The notes under the pieces were generated by a model. It was not told the DNA's origin, made no database searches, and saw only the letters and a list, made by a program, of their open reading frames with translations. This document shows, in pieces, positions 11,941 through 24,500 of a stretch of DNA of 64,000 nt (its first letter is position 1; each line of letters opens with the position of its first letter). This stretch comes from Bigelowiella natans CCMP2755 (lineage: Eukaryota > Cercozoa > Chlorarachniophyceae), in contig ADNK01001071.1 in the NCBI GenBank assembly GCA_000320545.1, positions 31,001 through 95,000 on the forward strand, in the 5' to 3' direction. The position numbers and the translations under genes were made by a program.

Positions 11941-12871
11941 TTAATCTTTCCTCGTTTCTTCATTTCCTTCGATTTCTTCAGCTGCTTCCACATGATCATC
12001 AGCTTGTTCTATTCCGTCTGCCTCCTCATAAGAAGCTTCTTGCTCGATGAGTACTTCATCAGGAATTTCACCCATCTCCGGCACAACTCCCTCCACAATA
12101 GGCATAGTGGATCCACTCAACTCATTTTTCAACCTTTCACGTAAAGCCTGCTTCTCTGCTTCAGTTTTCGGCGGTCGGGGAGCCCTAATCTCCCCCTCCC
12201 TAAAAACAAACATCCTGATCAGTGTGTTAACCTTTAGGTTAAGGCTCAGAGTTAAGTGGATTATTGTGACCGATCGATGTATTCTATGTATGCCAGCTGA
12301 GCATCATCTCCCTGGCGCTTTCGCGTCCGCAGTACCCTTGTGTAACCTCCATCGCGTGCCCTAAGCATAAAATGCACCAGCGGTCTTAGTTATGATGAGG
12401 ATAGAAATAGGACAGAAATTGTCCTGTTTCATCTGTCTTGGACATAAGAAACGGTAACCTCACCGATATCGCTCAGCAAATTCACCGAACAGTTTGTCCA
12501 CCACTTTCCGATCCCGAACGAAGGAGCAAGCTTGGTTGTAATGATTTTTGGTGCCTGCCAAAAGGAGCGAAGATGATTCGACGAAAGTGGATCTTATTCA
12601 AAATCTATTTTCAAAATGAAATGATTTGTCTTTACCCTTTTTGGCTAGTGTGACCATTTTGTCCGCGAAGCGCTTGAGGAGTTTTGCTTTGGGTAGGGTT
12701 GTTTCTATTCGTTCGTGCTGAATGAGTTGGGTCACTTGCGTCCTGGTGTACAGAAACATCTCAAAAACTCCTTTTGAATTCTTGCATGAGCACTTCGAAT
12801 TACCTCAACACAGATTTGAGGTGTTGCGCATCCTTTCCCTTGATCTTGAAGCCGCGAAACCGGCTTGGCAT
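11941..12871 (-). CDS. MRPL17: Ribosomal protein bL17, mitochondrial type
   Basis: Five exons, 12871-12804, 12742-12636, 12554-12464, 12360-12271 and 12199-11941, total 615 nt (204 residues and stop), all GT-AG with matching phases. The translation begins [12 protein letters not shown] and runs through the family landmarks [65 protein letters not shown] and [11 protein letters not shown]. Bacterial bL17 is a large-subunit protein near the exit tunnel. The eukaryotic nuclear copy normally serves the mitochondrial ribosome; a plastid role cannot be excluded. The last exon adds an acidic tail of about 70 residues beyond the bacterial core, ending EGNEETRKD. No clear targeting presequence precedes the first Met. 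Confidence 0.9.
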
Positions 12872-13505
12872 GATCGAATTGTGGTCTTCTACTCTGCGTG
12901 GGGCCCCACCGTGCCGAGAGATTGACCAATTTGTCTCAACCGACAATAATTTGTATCTGTCGCATCTCTAATACTTACTTGGATTAATCTATTTTGAAAC
13001 CATTAAAATTCTATGTTACGACAATTATTCTTGCGTTTCAGAGTTTATGAACGTAATGTGTTCTAAATCTGAAAAACATTTCAAAAATTGAGGTCGCATT
13101 TCGAATAGAGCATACATTTATGTTGGCCGAGGAAATATTTTAGTGCACTGAAAATTTATATCCCAGCCGTTGGGTGGCAGATCACCAGTCTGAAATGCTG
13201 CTCCATACAAACTATTGCAATATAATTGAAGACTACGACAACTTTTTATCCTTGTTTCCCTTATAATTTAGACTGATTTATGGTGGTCTGGTGAGGGAAA
13301 TCACGCAACTGTAATCTTAATAATTTAACCCGGGAAGGAGTATCTCACCGCTCCAACTTTTGGGAGGTGGGTAGAATGCTGATAGAGGAGCTACTTTTAC
13401 AAATTTTCATATAGTAAAGGCGGATTAGGCGGAGGATAGAGACATTTTTAATCGCTTTCTCTTTCGTTAGCTTTCACCTGTCCAAAGGGCATCCTTCAAA
13501 AGCAG
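12872..13505. other. Divergent intergenic region between bL17 and the small hypothetical gene
   Basis: AT-rich, with no open frame of note. It must hold the two divergent promoters. No TATA box or other element can be named with confidence. Confidence 0.5.
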
Positions 13506-14501
13506 ATGAGGAGAACACGGTCCCAAGCCTCCAGATCGGTGGAAAATGAATCCACAACCTCAGAACAGAACCATCACCAGCTTCGTCGTGAGGAGAGGGC
13601 TCGACGTAGGATGGCTCGAAAGCGGAATGCAGATGTAAACATGAAAGAGAATGTGGTTCCTACCAAGAAGAAAGCTTTACGTCGATCACGTCGTACTAAA
13701 GCACAGGATGCTGAATCTTCTCGCTCGACGAAGATGGGACTTTCACGATTAGGGACTTCGGATAAGGTCCCCGTAATACAACAAATTTTGTGAAATGTTG
13801 TTTATAATAAACAAAATAGGTGCAAACGAGGCACCAATTTCCAAAGGAGAATGTGGAAAATTGCGCCACCTCCTCAACGAAGGATTCCATTGTATGATCT
13901 CAAATACGAATTCTGCAAGGAGAACAATTTCTAATGGTGGTTTTCTATGTAAAGGCAACACCATCAAAGGTTGAGGATGCAAATGGCAGTTTCATGTTTT
14001 CACCTATCCCGATCGCACATGAGCATTCGGTGAGCACTACATCTTGATACTAAAAGAAAAATTAGAATTGCCCTACTCACATTGCTATTTCTCTTAAAGC
14101 GTGGGCAAGGTGTTTCGCTACCTGTTGAGGATGTGAAGGTAAACTTGACTCCGCAGGAAGACAGGAGCCAAAACGATATTACCGCAGAAATTGGAAAGTC
14201 CAGAAGTCAACAAATTGAGCTATGTGACGAAGACCCATATGATGACGATGACAAAAGGGACTCTGGTCGATTTAGGCCGATGAAAAGGGTGAATAAAGAT
14301 AAAATTAGCCCGAAGACGCTCAAGGTCGTAATATTGAACATTTATAATCTGAAGAAAAACTCCCAATCATAATTGGTGAAAATTCATTACTTTGTTTCTC
14401 AGCGGGTCGACGATCAAGCCAGAAAAACATTTGAAAATGCCAAAGCCTTCTTTGAAGAGCTAGACGGGGAAGACACTGAAGACTTAATTGAATTTGTCTA
14501 G
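13506..14501 (+). CDS. Hypothetical small protein, basic N-terminus and acidic C-terminus
   Basis: Not recognised. Five exons join without changing frame, all in phase 0: 13506-13766, 13820-13891, 13970-14029, 14100-14324 and 14403-14501 (238 residues). The N-terminal 75 residues are rich in Arg/Lys (RREERARRRMARKRN, KKKALRRSRRTK), as in nuclear proteins. The middle contains SLPVEDVKVNLTPQED, and the end is acidic with hydrophobics, FFEELDGEDTEDLIEF. A disordered nuclear or chromatin-associated protein is likely by composition only. The first intron is only 53 nt. The gene is divergent from bL17 (spacer 12,872-13,505) and faces the end of the giant propeller gene. Confidence 0.6.
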
Positions 14502-15206
14502 GCAGGACAGCATAAAATGAATAAAAAATGGTCAACGATCGCGGCGTGTACGTTTAGTTTTGCATAGAAGCAATTAGTTTAGCAACGAGGTAGCAACGTC
14601 TCTTCGATTCAGATGTATGCATCTGCATTCTTATGCCGCATCTACCTTTCACATAAGAAACTATCTAAGTTGCTGCCTTCCTTGTTCGATATGCAATGCG
14701 AGGCGCACTAAAATCGCAGGCAACCAGCAATGCGTCCGACGACTCGCGCCTGCTGCTGGTGTGTCGTACAATACGTACTACTAGCGCTAGTTATCTCTTT
14801 CAGCCATGCAGTGCACAACAGCGCGAAACTTACGTAACTAACTTGTGCGCAGATGAAGTGCTTCCAAATATACATAGCTTATATACGATCCAACGTGCTA
14901 TAGCGTGCAATGCAGCGCCTGTCTAGCTGTGCTAATCGCATGCTAGCATGCTCTTCAAACATGAAACATTTAGGCTTCAATTCGGAAATATCGATGTGAA
15001 TGTTACAATGAAGAATCGAACCGAGTGGTAGGAAAACTATTTAGAGGGAAAATTGGCGCTCTAGCACCGCTATATATGGTGCGATCGCCGCCTCATTACT
15101 TTATGTACGTCTTGGTGTTTGCTGTATCGTTTTGGTATACTACTGTACTATGTATGTGTATCGCTTGAATATAGATGAAGAAGCGATTGGAAAATACTTT
15201 CAAAAG
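14502..15206. other. Intergenic stretch between the hypothetical gene and the end of the giant gene
   Basis: Both flanking genes end here. I saw no exon. The sequence is enriched in TAGC/GCTAG words (for example GCATGCTAGCATGC near 14,938). A missing terminal exon of the giant gene could hide here but no repeat motif was found. Confidence 0.4.
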
Positions 15207-16529
15207 TTATTCTGGTCTTCTAGCGTAGACAGGACATGTTCCTTGTCCTCTTCCAGAATTGTCTGTCGAGTGGTGAATGCAGGGATGGAAATCGGGGTGG
15301 AAGTTGAGCACAGCTCCGACCTTGGTAGGCGCAAATGTTGGCCCCCTCGTCGTAGGACAAACCGTGGGCGAAGGCGTGGGACCGGTGTCGGCGATATATC
15401 GGATTGAATGCGCGTTGTAATCAGCCACATAGAGCCGGTTCGTGTAAACGTTGTACGCCATTTCCCATAGCGATCGGAACCTTGCGCCCGTTCCAGCACC
15501 GTCAATCGTTCCGGAGGTTCCCGATCCTGCATAGGTGTGGACTGAGTTGTCCGATAGGTCTACAAGCCGCACTTTCTGGATGCTCTGCAACACATACAGC
15601 TGAGGCGGTTGGTAGCGCTTGTTGACCAGGACGCTATGCGGGGTATGGAATCTCGCCGATAGTGCTGAACCATCAACGCTTGCCGCGCTACCCGCTCCAG
15701 CTACTGTCGTCACGATCTGGCTTTGCAAGTTGAGAGCACGAATCCTGTGGTTGCCAGAGTCCGCAATGTAGAGAACCGGTCCGGAACTAGCACCTTCGTC
15801 GATGTCGATACCGATTGGGTTGTTAAACTTGGATGTGGCCGCGGATCCGTCAGCGATCGATCTTGCTCCTGTACCGGCGATCGTCTTCACTTCCATTCCC
15901 AACTAAATAAGAAAAACACACAGAAACATATTTTAATGGCTGGAAATTGCGGAGAAGTGAAGAAGGAAAATTTGAACCATCATAATTTCTATAAATGGTA
16001 GTGCTTGTTTTTGTCAATCACCTGATCGCGATGTAGAGCGCGGATTCGGTGGTTGAGCTGGTCTGTGATGAAGAGAATAGGGAACCCAGCCTTTCTACCC
16101 TTGGTCTGCACGCACACGCCTCCGGGACTATTGAATCTGGACTGCAGGAAGTCACCGTCCGTGTGCCCGCTCGATCCGCTGCCCGCGACAGTATCAACCA
16201 CGTTGGTGTTCACTTCAACCTCGCGAATCTTATTATAGGCGTAGTCGACCATGTATAATACTTCACCACGAGGATCTGTGAGATCAAGCACTAGATTCTT
16301 GATGACACCGAATTGCGCATTGGAGAACGCGCCATCGACATTGCCACAGCCTGGCTTGACCGGGAGCTTTACGACCGTGTTATTTAACATGTTGATTTTA
16401 CTGAGACTGCAGTCGGCACCCTGAAAATAGTAGACGATGGAAGTGATGATGATATGAATGTTACAGTGAAGAACATAATGGGTTTTCTTCGTGTTCTGCT
16501 AGACAAAAATGAACAAGCACCAGCAACTA

Positions 16530-16601
<72 letters not shown>

Positions 16602-18052
16602 CACATACACTCACACACGCATCCATATCAACTCTCGACTATAAGCTACACATATTCGTTACCGCGTTTACCGTGAAATATAGCCATTTGGAGATTGTGT
16701 TTGCCACCATCGCAGTAGGCTTTGCAATGCTTCCGAGCACGTTGGTGGCCATTGTGTACACTTCAGTCGTATCATGTACCATACGCTTGAACCGCTGGCT
16801 AGGTGATGAGGTTGGCCGAGGAGTCAGTGTTGGCGTGGCTGTCTGAGGAGATGGCGTGGGCCCACCCAAGACGGACACGCCACTTTGAGAATTGTCTTCG
16901 TCTTGCTTGATCATACGGACTGCTTTGTTGCTCCTGTCTATCACGTACAGCTTGCGCTCGCTGCCGCTGTGTGAGAATGCAACTCCGAACGGCATGTTGA
17001 AGCGTGCATTAGTTCCACGACCGTCTCGCCTCGCAGCCCCAGATCCAATGCCTGTAATGATTGCAAGAACATTTTGTTATTAGTTTTAAGCCCATAAGGA
17101 TTTGAGCTTGCTAGAAACCATGAGCATGTATGTGAGCAGGTACACGCACCTGCCATTCGAACTATTCCCTTCTCATAGAGCTCGACAGAGCGTAGATTGT
17201 CCGTTTCAGACACGACCAGCATTGGTGGATCACGTGTGCTGTCCACAGCAACGAAGTATGGGTTATTTAACAAAGCAACGGGGAGGTTTCCATCTATTTG
17301 GCCTGAAAGGCCAATCCTTCCGGCTACCGTCTTGACACGCTTGGACGCGATGTCAAGACTGCGCACTGTGTTGTCTGCGTCTGTGACGTAGAGAACGCCC
17401 TTTGTGTCCACGTCAATGCCGTATGGCTTGTTAAACCGGGAGTTCTGGAAGGCACCGTCTTGATGAGCGGCTGATCCAGTGCCTGGGGGTGAAGAGGGGA
17501 TTAATTTCGATGATGAATGAAACACACCAAAAAACGAAGATGAAATTCTTTGTTTCTAGGCACGGGATTCTTCTTACCGGCGACATGAAAGACTTTCATG
17601 GTCATCGCCTCGATCCTAATCTCTCGGATCACGTGGTTGAATTGATCGGTGATGTAGATGCTTGGATAGCGCACGTCGTTGCCTGTGTACACGACCAGGT
17701 CTGCAGGTGCGTAGAATTTCGACCTGATGAATGCGCCATCCACGCGCCCCGATGAAGTACTAAGGACGCCGCCTATTGTGTCCACCGTTCGCTCCTTGAG
17801 GTTGATGGACCTGATCTTATTATTATTTTGGTCGGCAACGTAGACGTAACCAGTTCCTGTCCGAGCATCGTTCCAGAATGCCAACCTGTAAAGGGAGAGA
17901 AAGGCTAAGGAGAAAAGAAGGAGGACGACAAGCATACTCTCTTCTTCCTTAATCTCCTATCCCCCCTACCCAAACCCAAACCCCTCCCTCCTCCGCACCC
18001 GCACCCGCACCCGCACCCGCACCCGCACCCGCACCCGCACCCGCTATATATA

Positions 18053-18095
<43 letters not shown>

Positions 18096-18521
18096 GCTTC
18101 TCTATATGCGCTGCTGCTGCTGCCAGTATTTCTACCCGTTTGGATTGTTGAATTTCGCTGTGGTGAGGGCACCGTCAGCGTGCGACTGGCTACTTCCAGC
18201 CAACACTGACATTTGCATGCCCAAGCTGCCATTGAGAACACGAATCTTGTCATCGTCTGATGAGAAGGCAACAGAATCATCGCTCGTGATGCAAGTCACA
18301 CCACGAGGACCACCCATTGAAGCGCTTTCGAAAACGGTGGTGACGTTCGTGAGGTCTGCTCTGAACGGTACACCACGGAGAGTTGGCGATGAGCTTGGAC
18401 GCAGAACGGCCAGCGTAGGCGCCTGCGTGATGGGATCATCGTGGAATGCAACTTGACGGACTTTGTGGTTCCCGCTGTCCATCACCACTATTCGTGCAGG
18501 ATTACTATTCTCGTCGACCAC
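15207..18521 (-). CDS. 3' end of the giant gene: exons 35-40, last blade of propeller 28, propellers 29-30, C-terminal tail
   Basis: Exons 18521-18136, 17885-17578, 17482-17150, 17051-16663, 16420-16022 and 15902-15207 encode the end of propeller 28 (linker near 18,400), propeller 29 (linker near 16,840) and propeller 30. Propeller 30 is divergent at its start (blade 1 KWLYFTVNAG). It is followed by a last linker (PTPSPTVCPTTRGPTFAPT, near 15,340) and a 30-40-residue tail with no repeat, ending at TAA 15,207. No membrane segment or GPI-type end is seen. The tail might instead begin an intron at PTK|GTCGGA, in which case a further exon lies lower down; I found none. Confidence 0.8.
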
Positions 18522-21500
18522 CTAGGAGAAACAGATAATAAGAAGAGCAAAAAAATACGTAACTATCAGCTAGGATACGGTTTATGAATAGTAGCATACC
18601 CTCAACATCCTACCCTACTCCATGCATGAAAACGAGCTAATTCGCGAAATATTGATTCTTTTATCATAATAAAGTGTCATGCTCTCTTTGCTATTAATTT
18701 ACCAGTCCCGCCAGATTGCTGAATTGAGCAATGGACCCTGACCCGTCCCGAGGCGCTGCTTGCGCCCCTACTCCCGCTGTGAGCGTGACCGTATCAACTG
18801 CGAAGTCAACAACGCGAATGTTGAAAGTGCTGTCCTCAGTAACGTATAGCATCGGCGGATCCTTGTAGAAATCAGAGGCAACGTAATTGGGCTTGTTGAA
18901 CCGGGCAGTCGTGACTGCGCCGTCGTTGTTGCCAAGAGAGTTGTACACTCCGGCAACTGTCTTGACATATCCCGTCGTGATATCGATTTCACGGATAACC
19001 GCGTTATTATAATCAGCCACGAACAACTTTGGAGCAAAGAGCGAATCCCTGTGGAGTGCAATGCCTCTTGGGTTGTTGAACCGAGCACTAAATCGTAGCC
19101 CGTCTTTGTAGCTAGCTTGGCCAGGATATCCTGCCAGCGTCGTGACCGTACTCGTCAGCATGTCAACGATACGCACGCGGTGACCGTTTTCAGTAACATA
19201 GATGAGCGGCTTCTCGGGGCTACGCTGGTATGTGTCAACAGCGACGTCCCACGGATAAACAAAGCGTGCGTTTGATACAGCACCATCTTCATACCCACTG
19301 CCGCTTTTCGTGTTGACAGAGAAGGTGCTCGAGCGACCTACGTCAACCTTCCTAATTCGGTGGTTGTACGAGTCGGCAACGTAAAGAATAACGCCACTTC
19401 CTGAACGATCAATGTCCACTCCTCGTGGTCGATAGTACCTCGCGTTCGCTAGAGTTCCGTCCCTCCACGCAGCGTGACCGGTGGATCCGGAGATGAGCGA
19501 CGCGGAGGTAGCGCCGAAAGCCAGCTTGTAGATCGCATGGTTGTAAGAAATGACATACAAGTCTTTGTTCGTGGTGTCGTATGTGACACCCTCAGCCTTA
19601 GACACGTGCGCCAAAGTCTTTGTTACATCACTGTGCGCAACAAGGGCTGGTCCCCTCACAGTAGGCGCTGTAGTTGGATTCCTGGTATCAGTAGGGTTTT
19701 TAGTAGGAGATACGGTGGGAGTAGAGGTTGGCGATGCGGTCCCGTAGTACAGTTCCCGTACGCGCCCATTGTTGTAGTCTGCTACGTAGAAGGTCTTTTG
19801 TCCTCTAGTTGGATCAAGAGCGATGCCGTACGGATTGTTCATGCGTGCCACGGTGCTGGTTCCATCAACGTTGCCAGACGAAGTCCCCCCAGCGATGTTG
19901 AGGACCACGTTGTTCTTCAAGTCTACCCCGCGTATGCGGTGCCGGTCCATGACGTACAACCACGGGGGATGTGTCGCAGGATCCATAACCAAATCTACGG
20001 GGTACTGAAATTGGGAGGCGAGGAGATTCGAGGTAGAAGTACCCGCAGAGCCGCTACCTGCTATCGTGTAGACTTGACCCCCAGTAATATCCACTTCTCG
20101 AATGCGATAATTCGTCGCATCGGCAACATATAATTTCTCGATACCCATGTGTGCGTAGTACTGCACCGCGCTCGGGTACTTAAACCTCGCACCCGTGAGA
20201 GGGCCGTCCGCGTGAGCTGCAGATGCTGGAATCCTTCCAGCCAGAGTGGTTACCTCCCTGCTTTGAGCTAGTGAGTGAATGACACGAATGAGGAAGTTAC
20301 CAGTGTCAGCCACGTAGACAGTGGGGTGGCCCTCAATCTCCGAATACACAGCAACGCCTTCCGGACTGTTGAATTGAGCACTTAGGAAGGCTCCGTCTCT
20401 TAGACCTCGCGTTCCCGATCCAGCAAAGGTGTCGACGGCCCCAGTGTTAGCATCGACTACTTTGATCTTGTCGTTGTCGTCGTCAGCCACGTACAGCTTT
20501 GGGCTGTTGCCGAACCGATTATCGACGTCAAGACGTTTCGGATTATTGAATTTGGCCAAACTTCCAGACCCGTCTTTATCTCCACCCCCGCTGCCAGCAA
20601 TAGGCTTGATGGTACGATCGCCGGCGCTGAATTCGAAGATTTTGTCGCTGACGGTATCTGTAAGGAAGCTGCGGCCGCTTTTCTCGTCCACGACGATGCC
20701 ATAGCTTTTGGTGGCAAACAAGGTCCGGACTTCATTGCTCGTTGGATTTGGAGGCACAAGACCCCCCGTGTAGTCATAAGGTGTTGTTGGTGCGGGGGTT
20801 GGTAGATCTGGCGAGGTAATCTTTCGAATCCCCTTTTGTCCGAGAACCCAGACAGTTCTGTTGAGCGCGTTCCTATCGATTGCAAGACCGCGTGGCTCGT
20901 AGAACCGTGCAACAGAACCCATGCCGTCGCGAATCTGTGTCGTGCGAGTGCCAATACCGGCGACTCGAGACACCCTCATTGTGCTGAGGTCTAGCGAGCG
21001 GATCACGCCACTGCTTTCTTCCCCAATAAATAATACGTGGGGATTTCGCGTCGAGTCAACCTTGAGCGACTCTGGATGTTGGAAGGTGGCCATCAGAGCA
21101 GCGCCGTCCACGTATGGATGACTCAAGCTCTTTCGACCAGCGATTGTAGTCACCTCGCCGTGCACAACTTGGATCTGACGGATCAACTGGTTGGTGCGGT
21201 CGCATACGTATAGGATTTTTCCGTCGTCAGAAATATCGAGACCATAAGGATTATAAAACCGTGCTGTTAGAGCAGAGCCATCCCTCTGACCCGCGCTGGC
21301 AGACCCAGCGATAGTCTCGACTAAGATATTGGCAGCCTCGAAACGTACAACCCGGATGAGATGGTATCCAGTGTCGGCGACGTAGAGATCCTTTAACTTA
21401 GGATTGGTCTCGTCGACATGTAGAGCGACATCGCGAGGGTAGTAGAATCTGGCAACCAGCGCCGGTCCGTCGATCCTGCCATAGCTGCCGCCTATCCCGG

Positions 21501-24500
21501 CAACTGTATCAACTGACTCAGATATTGTGTCAATCATACGAATCTTGTGGTTGTATGTGTCGGCGACGTAAAGGCTCGATTTGTCCTTCATAGCAAGCCC
21601 CTCAGGCTTGTTAAACCGCGCACTGCTACGTGGTCCGTCCTCCCTGCCACTCGACGACTGGCCAGCATAAAGCCGGTAGGTTCCGTGCATTGGACTTGTC
21701 TGCCAGATTTCGTTTTTGAGAGTGGATACGTAAAGGAATTCCGAATCGGAATCGAACGCGCCTCCTACTCCCCCATAAGACGCGAAATCCTCGAATGGTA
21801 TAGGACTTTCAACGTATGTCTTATCCGCCGTCCACTGTCCGCCCCTGGCAGTCGGCGCAGAAGATGGTTTAGCCACTTCACTGATTGGCGTGGCAGTTGG
21901 GGAGATCGTCGCCTTTATCATCCTACGGATGGCCTTGTTGCTTGTTTCTGCAATGTACAGGGTCTTCCTTCCGTAACTGTCGTCCATTGCCATTAACTCT
22001 GGCGAATTAAAACGCGCGATTGAACCAATGCCGTCACGAATCTCCGCGGAGGTGCCAATCCCAGCAACCTGCCATGTTTCCACAGTTGCGAGGTCAAGTC
22101 CACGAATGCGGTGATTGTTGACGTCGCTAATGTATAAGATGGGAGGCATCCTCGAGTCATCAAAAGCCAGGCCCGTTGGTCGATTGAAAAGAGCGGTGTT
22201 AGCTCTTCCATCGCGACTGCCACGCACATTAACAGTGCCAGCCACTGTGCGAAGGACATTTCCTTGCAGATCGGCCACACGTATCGTGTGTCGGTCAGGC
22301 TCGGTGAAATACACTTTAGTAGCAGTTCCAGATGTATAGCAGGCAATCCCAACTGGGTATCTTAAGCGTGCAACACTGAATGGACCGTCGACGTAGCCGT
22401 TTGAGTTTGTCATCGGCGACGACACCATGGTTGAAGAAGCCTCCCAAATATCGACGACGCGGATCTTATGGTTGTTATAGTCCGCGACGTAGATCGACGT
22501 AAGCTGGGGCGAGTGCTCAATCAAGGTGATGTCCCATGGTCTATAAAACAAGGCCTGTAGAGCCGCACCATTCCTATATCCGGCACCACCTGTGCCTGCT
22601 AGGGTGTCGACCATCTTGTTTGTTAGATCGATTTTTCGGATTTTGTGATTGTTGTAGTCTGCAACGTATAGAATCTCAATTTTGCCCTTGACTTGTCGCG
22701 CCAAACCTCTTGGTGTAGAGAATAGCGCATGGGTCGTGGAACCGTCACGGTTACCGCTGCTGCTGCCTGTTGTCGGGCCAGCGGAAATCGCAGAGCTTTG
22801 GTCAATCATGTTAAACTTGCGAATCTTGTGGTCAGAACACGAGACGTAGGTAAAATCCTTGCCTCGGACGTCGACCACTCCTCGGGGCGTACATGGGCTG
22901 GTAATTCGTGTGCTGAGGACTTGGTCGATATCGTTCCGGTAGCCCATCTCCCTCACTGTGGGGCTACGCGTCGGATATCTTGTGAAAATGGGAGATCTGG
23001 TCGTTGGGTGGGCTGTGGGCGCTGGAGAGGTCTTTCTGATAACCCGGATTGCCCTGTTGTTGTAGTCGGTCACATATGTAGCACGGCCGTCTAGACTGAG
23101 GGAGTCTTTGACAATCGCTATACCCATAGGATAATTGAACTGCGCTTGCCAACCGATGCCGTCGCGTATTGGCTTGTTGGTGCCAACACCTGCGATGAAG
23201 TCAACGCGCTGGGTTGCAAGGTCCAGGATCCTTATTTTGGACGTTTCGCGGTCACTCACGAGGATCATTGGAGGATTTCTTGTCCGATCGACGGCAAGAT
23301 GCCATGGTTGCTGGAACTTTGCTGTCAGGAACGCACCATCCTGCGACCCCATCGAATTATATGTTCCGGCCAAAAGCTTGACTGTCCGACTATCGACATC
23401 GATCTCGCGAATTATATACCTGCGGTGGTTATAGTATACATGTGAAATAGCACGTACATCTTACACTTGGCAGTTTTGTTCTCACCCTCCCATCTCTTTC
23501 TCATACTCACAGAATTATATTTACTGCTATAATCTGTGACATAAATGGTAGTCTTGCCGTTGTCGACATTATAGTGGTAGTCGATGCCCGTCATTCGATC
23601 GAATCGTGCGTTCGTACATGGCCCATCGCGAAGTCCAGACGATCTAGTATTAGGTCCGCACAGTGTTACCACACTCTGAATGCCGTTAGTTTTATCGTCG
23701 TTGATCTGCCGCACTGCGTAGTTGTACTGATCCGCAACCCAAATCTTACTGGTTTTACCATCTGCAGAGTTTTGGACAACCACCCCGGACGGCTGGTAGA
23801 AGCGTGCTGATCTAGCATTGTTTGAGTTGACGTAGCCGTATGAGTTCACCACGCCTGCAATCGTCGTCACCTGGCCCAGCCCAAGATCCATCATACGGAC
23901 AACGTCGTACGTCGACTCTGCGATGTATAACCGCCTCTTACCGAACGTCTTAGCAAAGTAGATTGCATTTATCGTGTGAAATCGAGCGTTTGTAGCTTTT
24001 CCGTCCATTACGCTCGCGGATCCGCTCCCAGCGATGATGCTCACTGCCTTAGAATTAAGATTGAGTCGACGGATACGGTAGTCACTGCAAGCGATAAAAG
24101 CTTCGTTGGTTTCGGTGTCAATCGTTACGTCCCTTGGGTTCCCGATGGAAGTGTCTTTGACAGTGTCAACTACAGCGAACGCCGCGCGCAACGGTTGCCC
24201 GCGCAACGTTGGAGTTGAGGTGGGGTTATATGTCATCGTTGGTGTCACCTTTAAGGAAAAACAAATACCACAACGCCGACAAACACACACAAAAATGCGA
24301 AAACATTAGCATCGCACACATGAGCACCCATGAGCACAACAATAAGGGAGGTAAACCAAAAAAACGTTTGACTGTTCATTTATATTTTTTCATGCGGTCA
24401 TCGCCTATTATTTACCGTCACAGGATTTCTCGTCGGCGAGACTGTACCCGCACCGATCATGCGGATGGCGTTGTTGTTTGTATCAAGGACCCAGAGGTTG

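Noticed and set aside
13790-13819. A 30-nt intron in the hypothetical gene giving the frame RMWKIAPPPQRRIPLYDLKY
   Set aside because: Too short for splicing and it leads to a stop with no onward donor; the all-phase-0 model with a 53-nt intron reaches the end of the gene.
17993-18043. Telomere or CRISPR-like array
   Set aside because: A short hexanucleotide array inside an intron with genes on both sides; no spacers and no chromosome end.
19474-20133. Long plus-strand open frame opposite the giant gene (also 37,236-38,030, 24,209-24,841 and 35,494-36,090)
   Set aside because: They mirror the minus-strand NHL repeat, have no family resemblance and recur at equivalent repeat positions; they are shadows.
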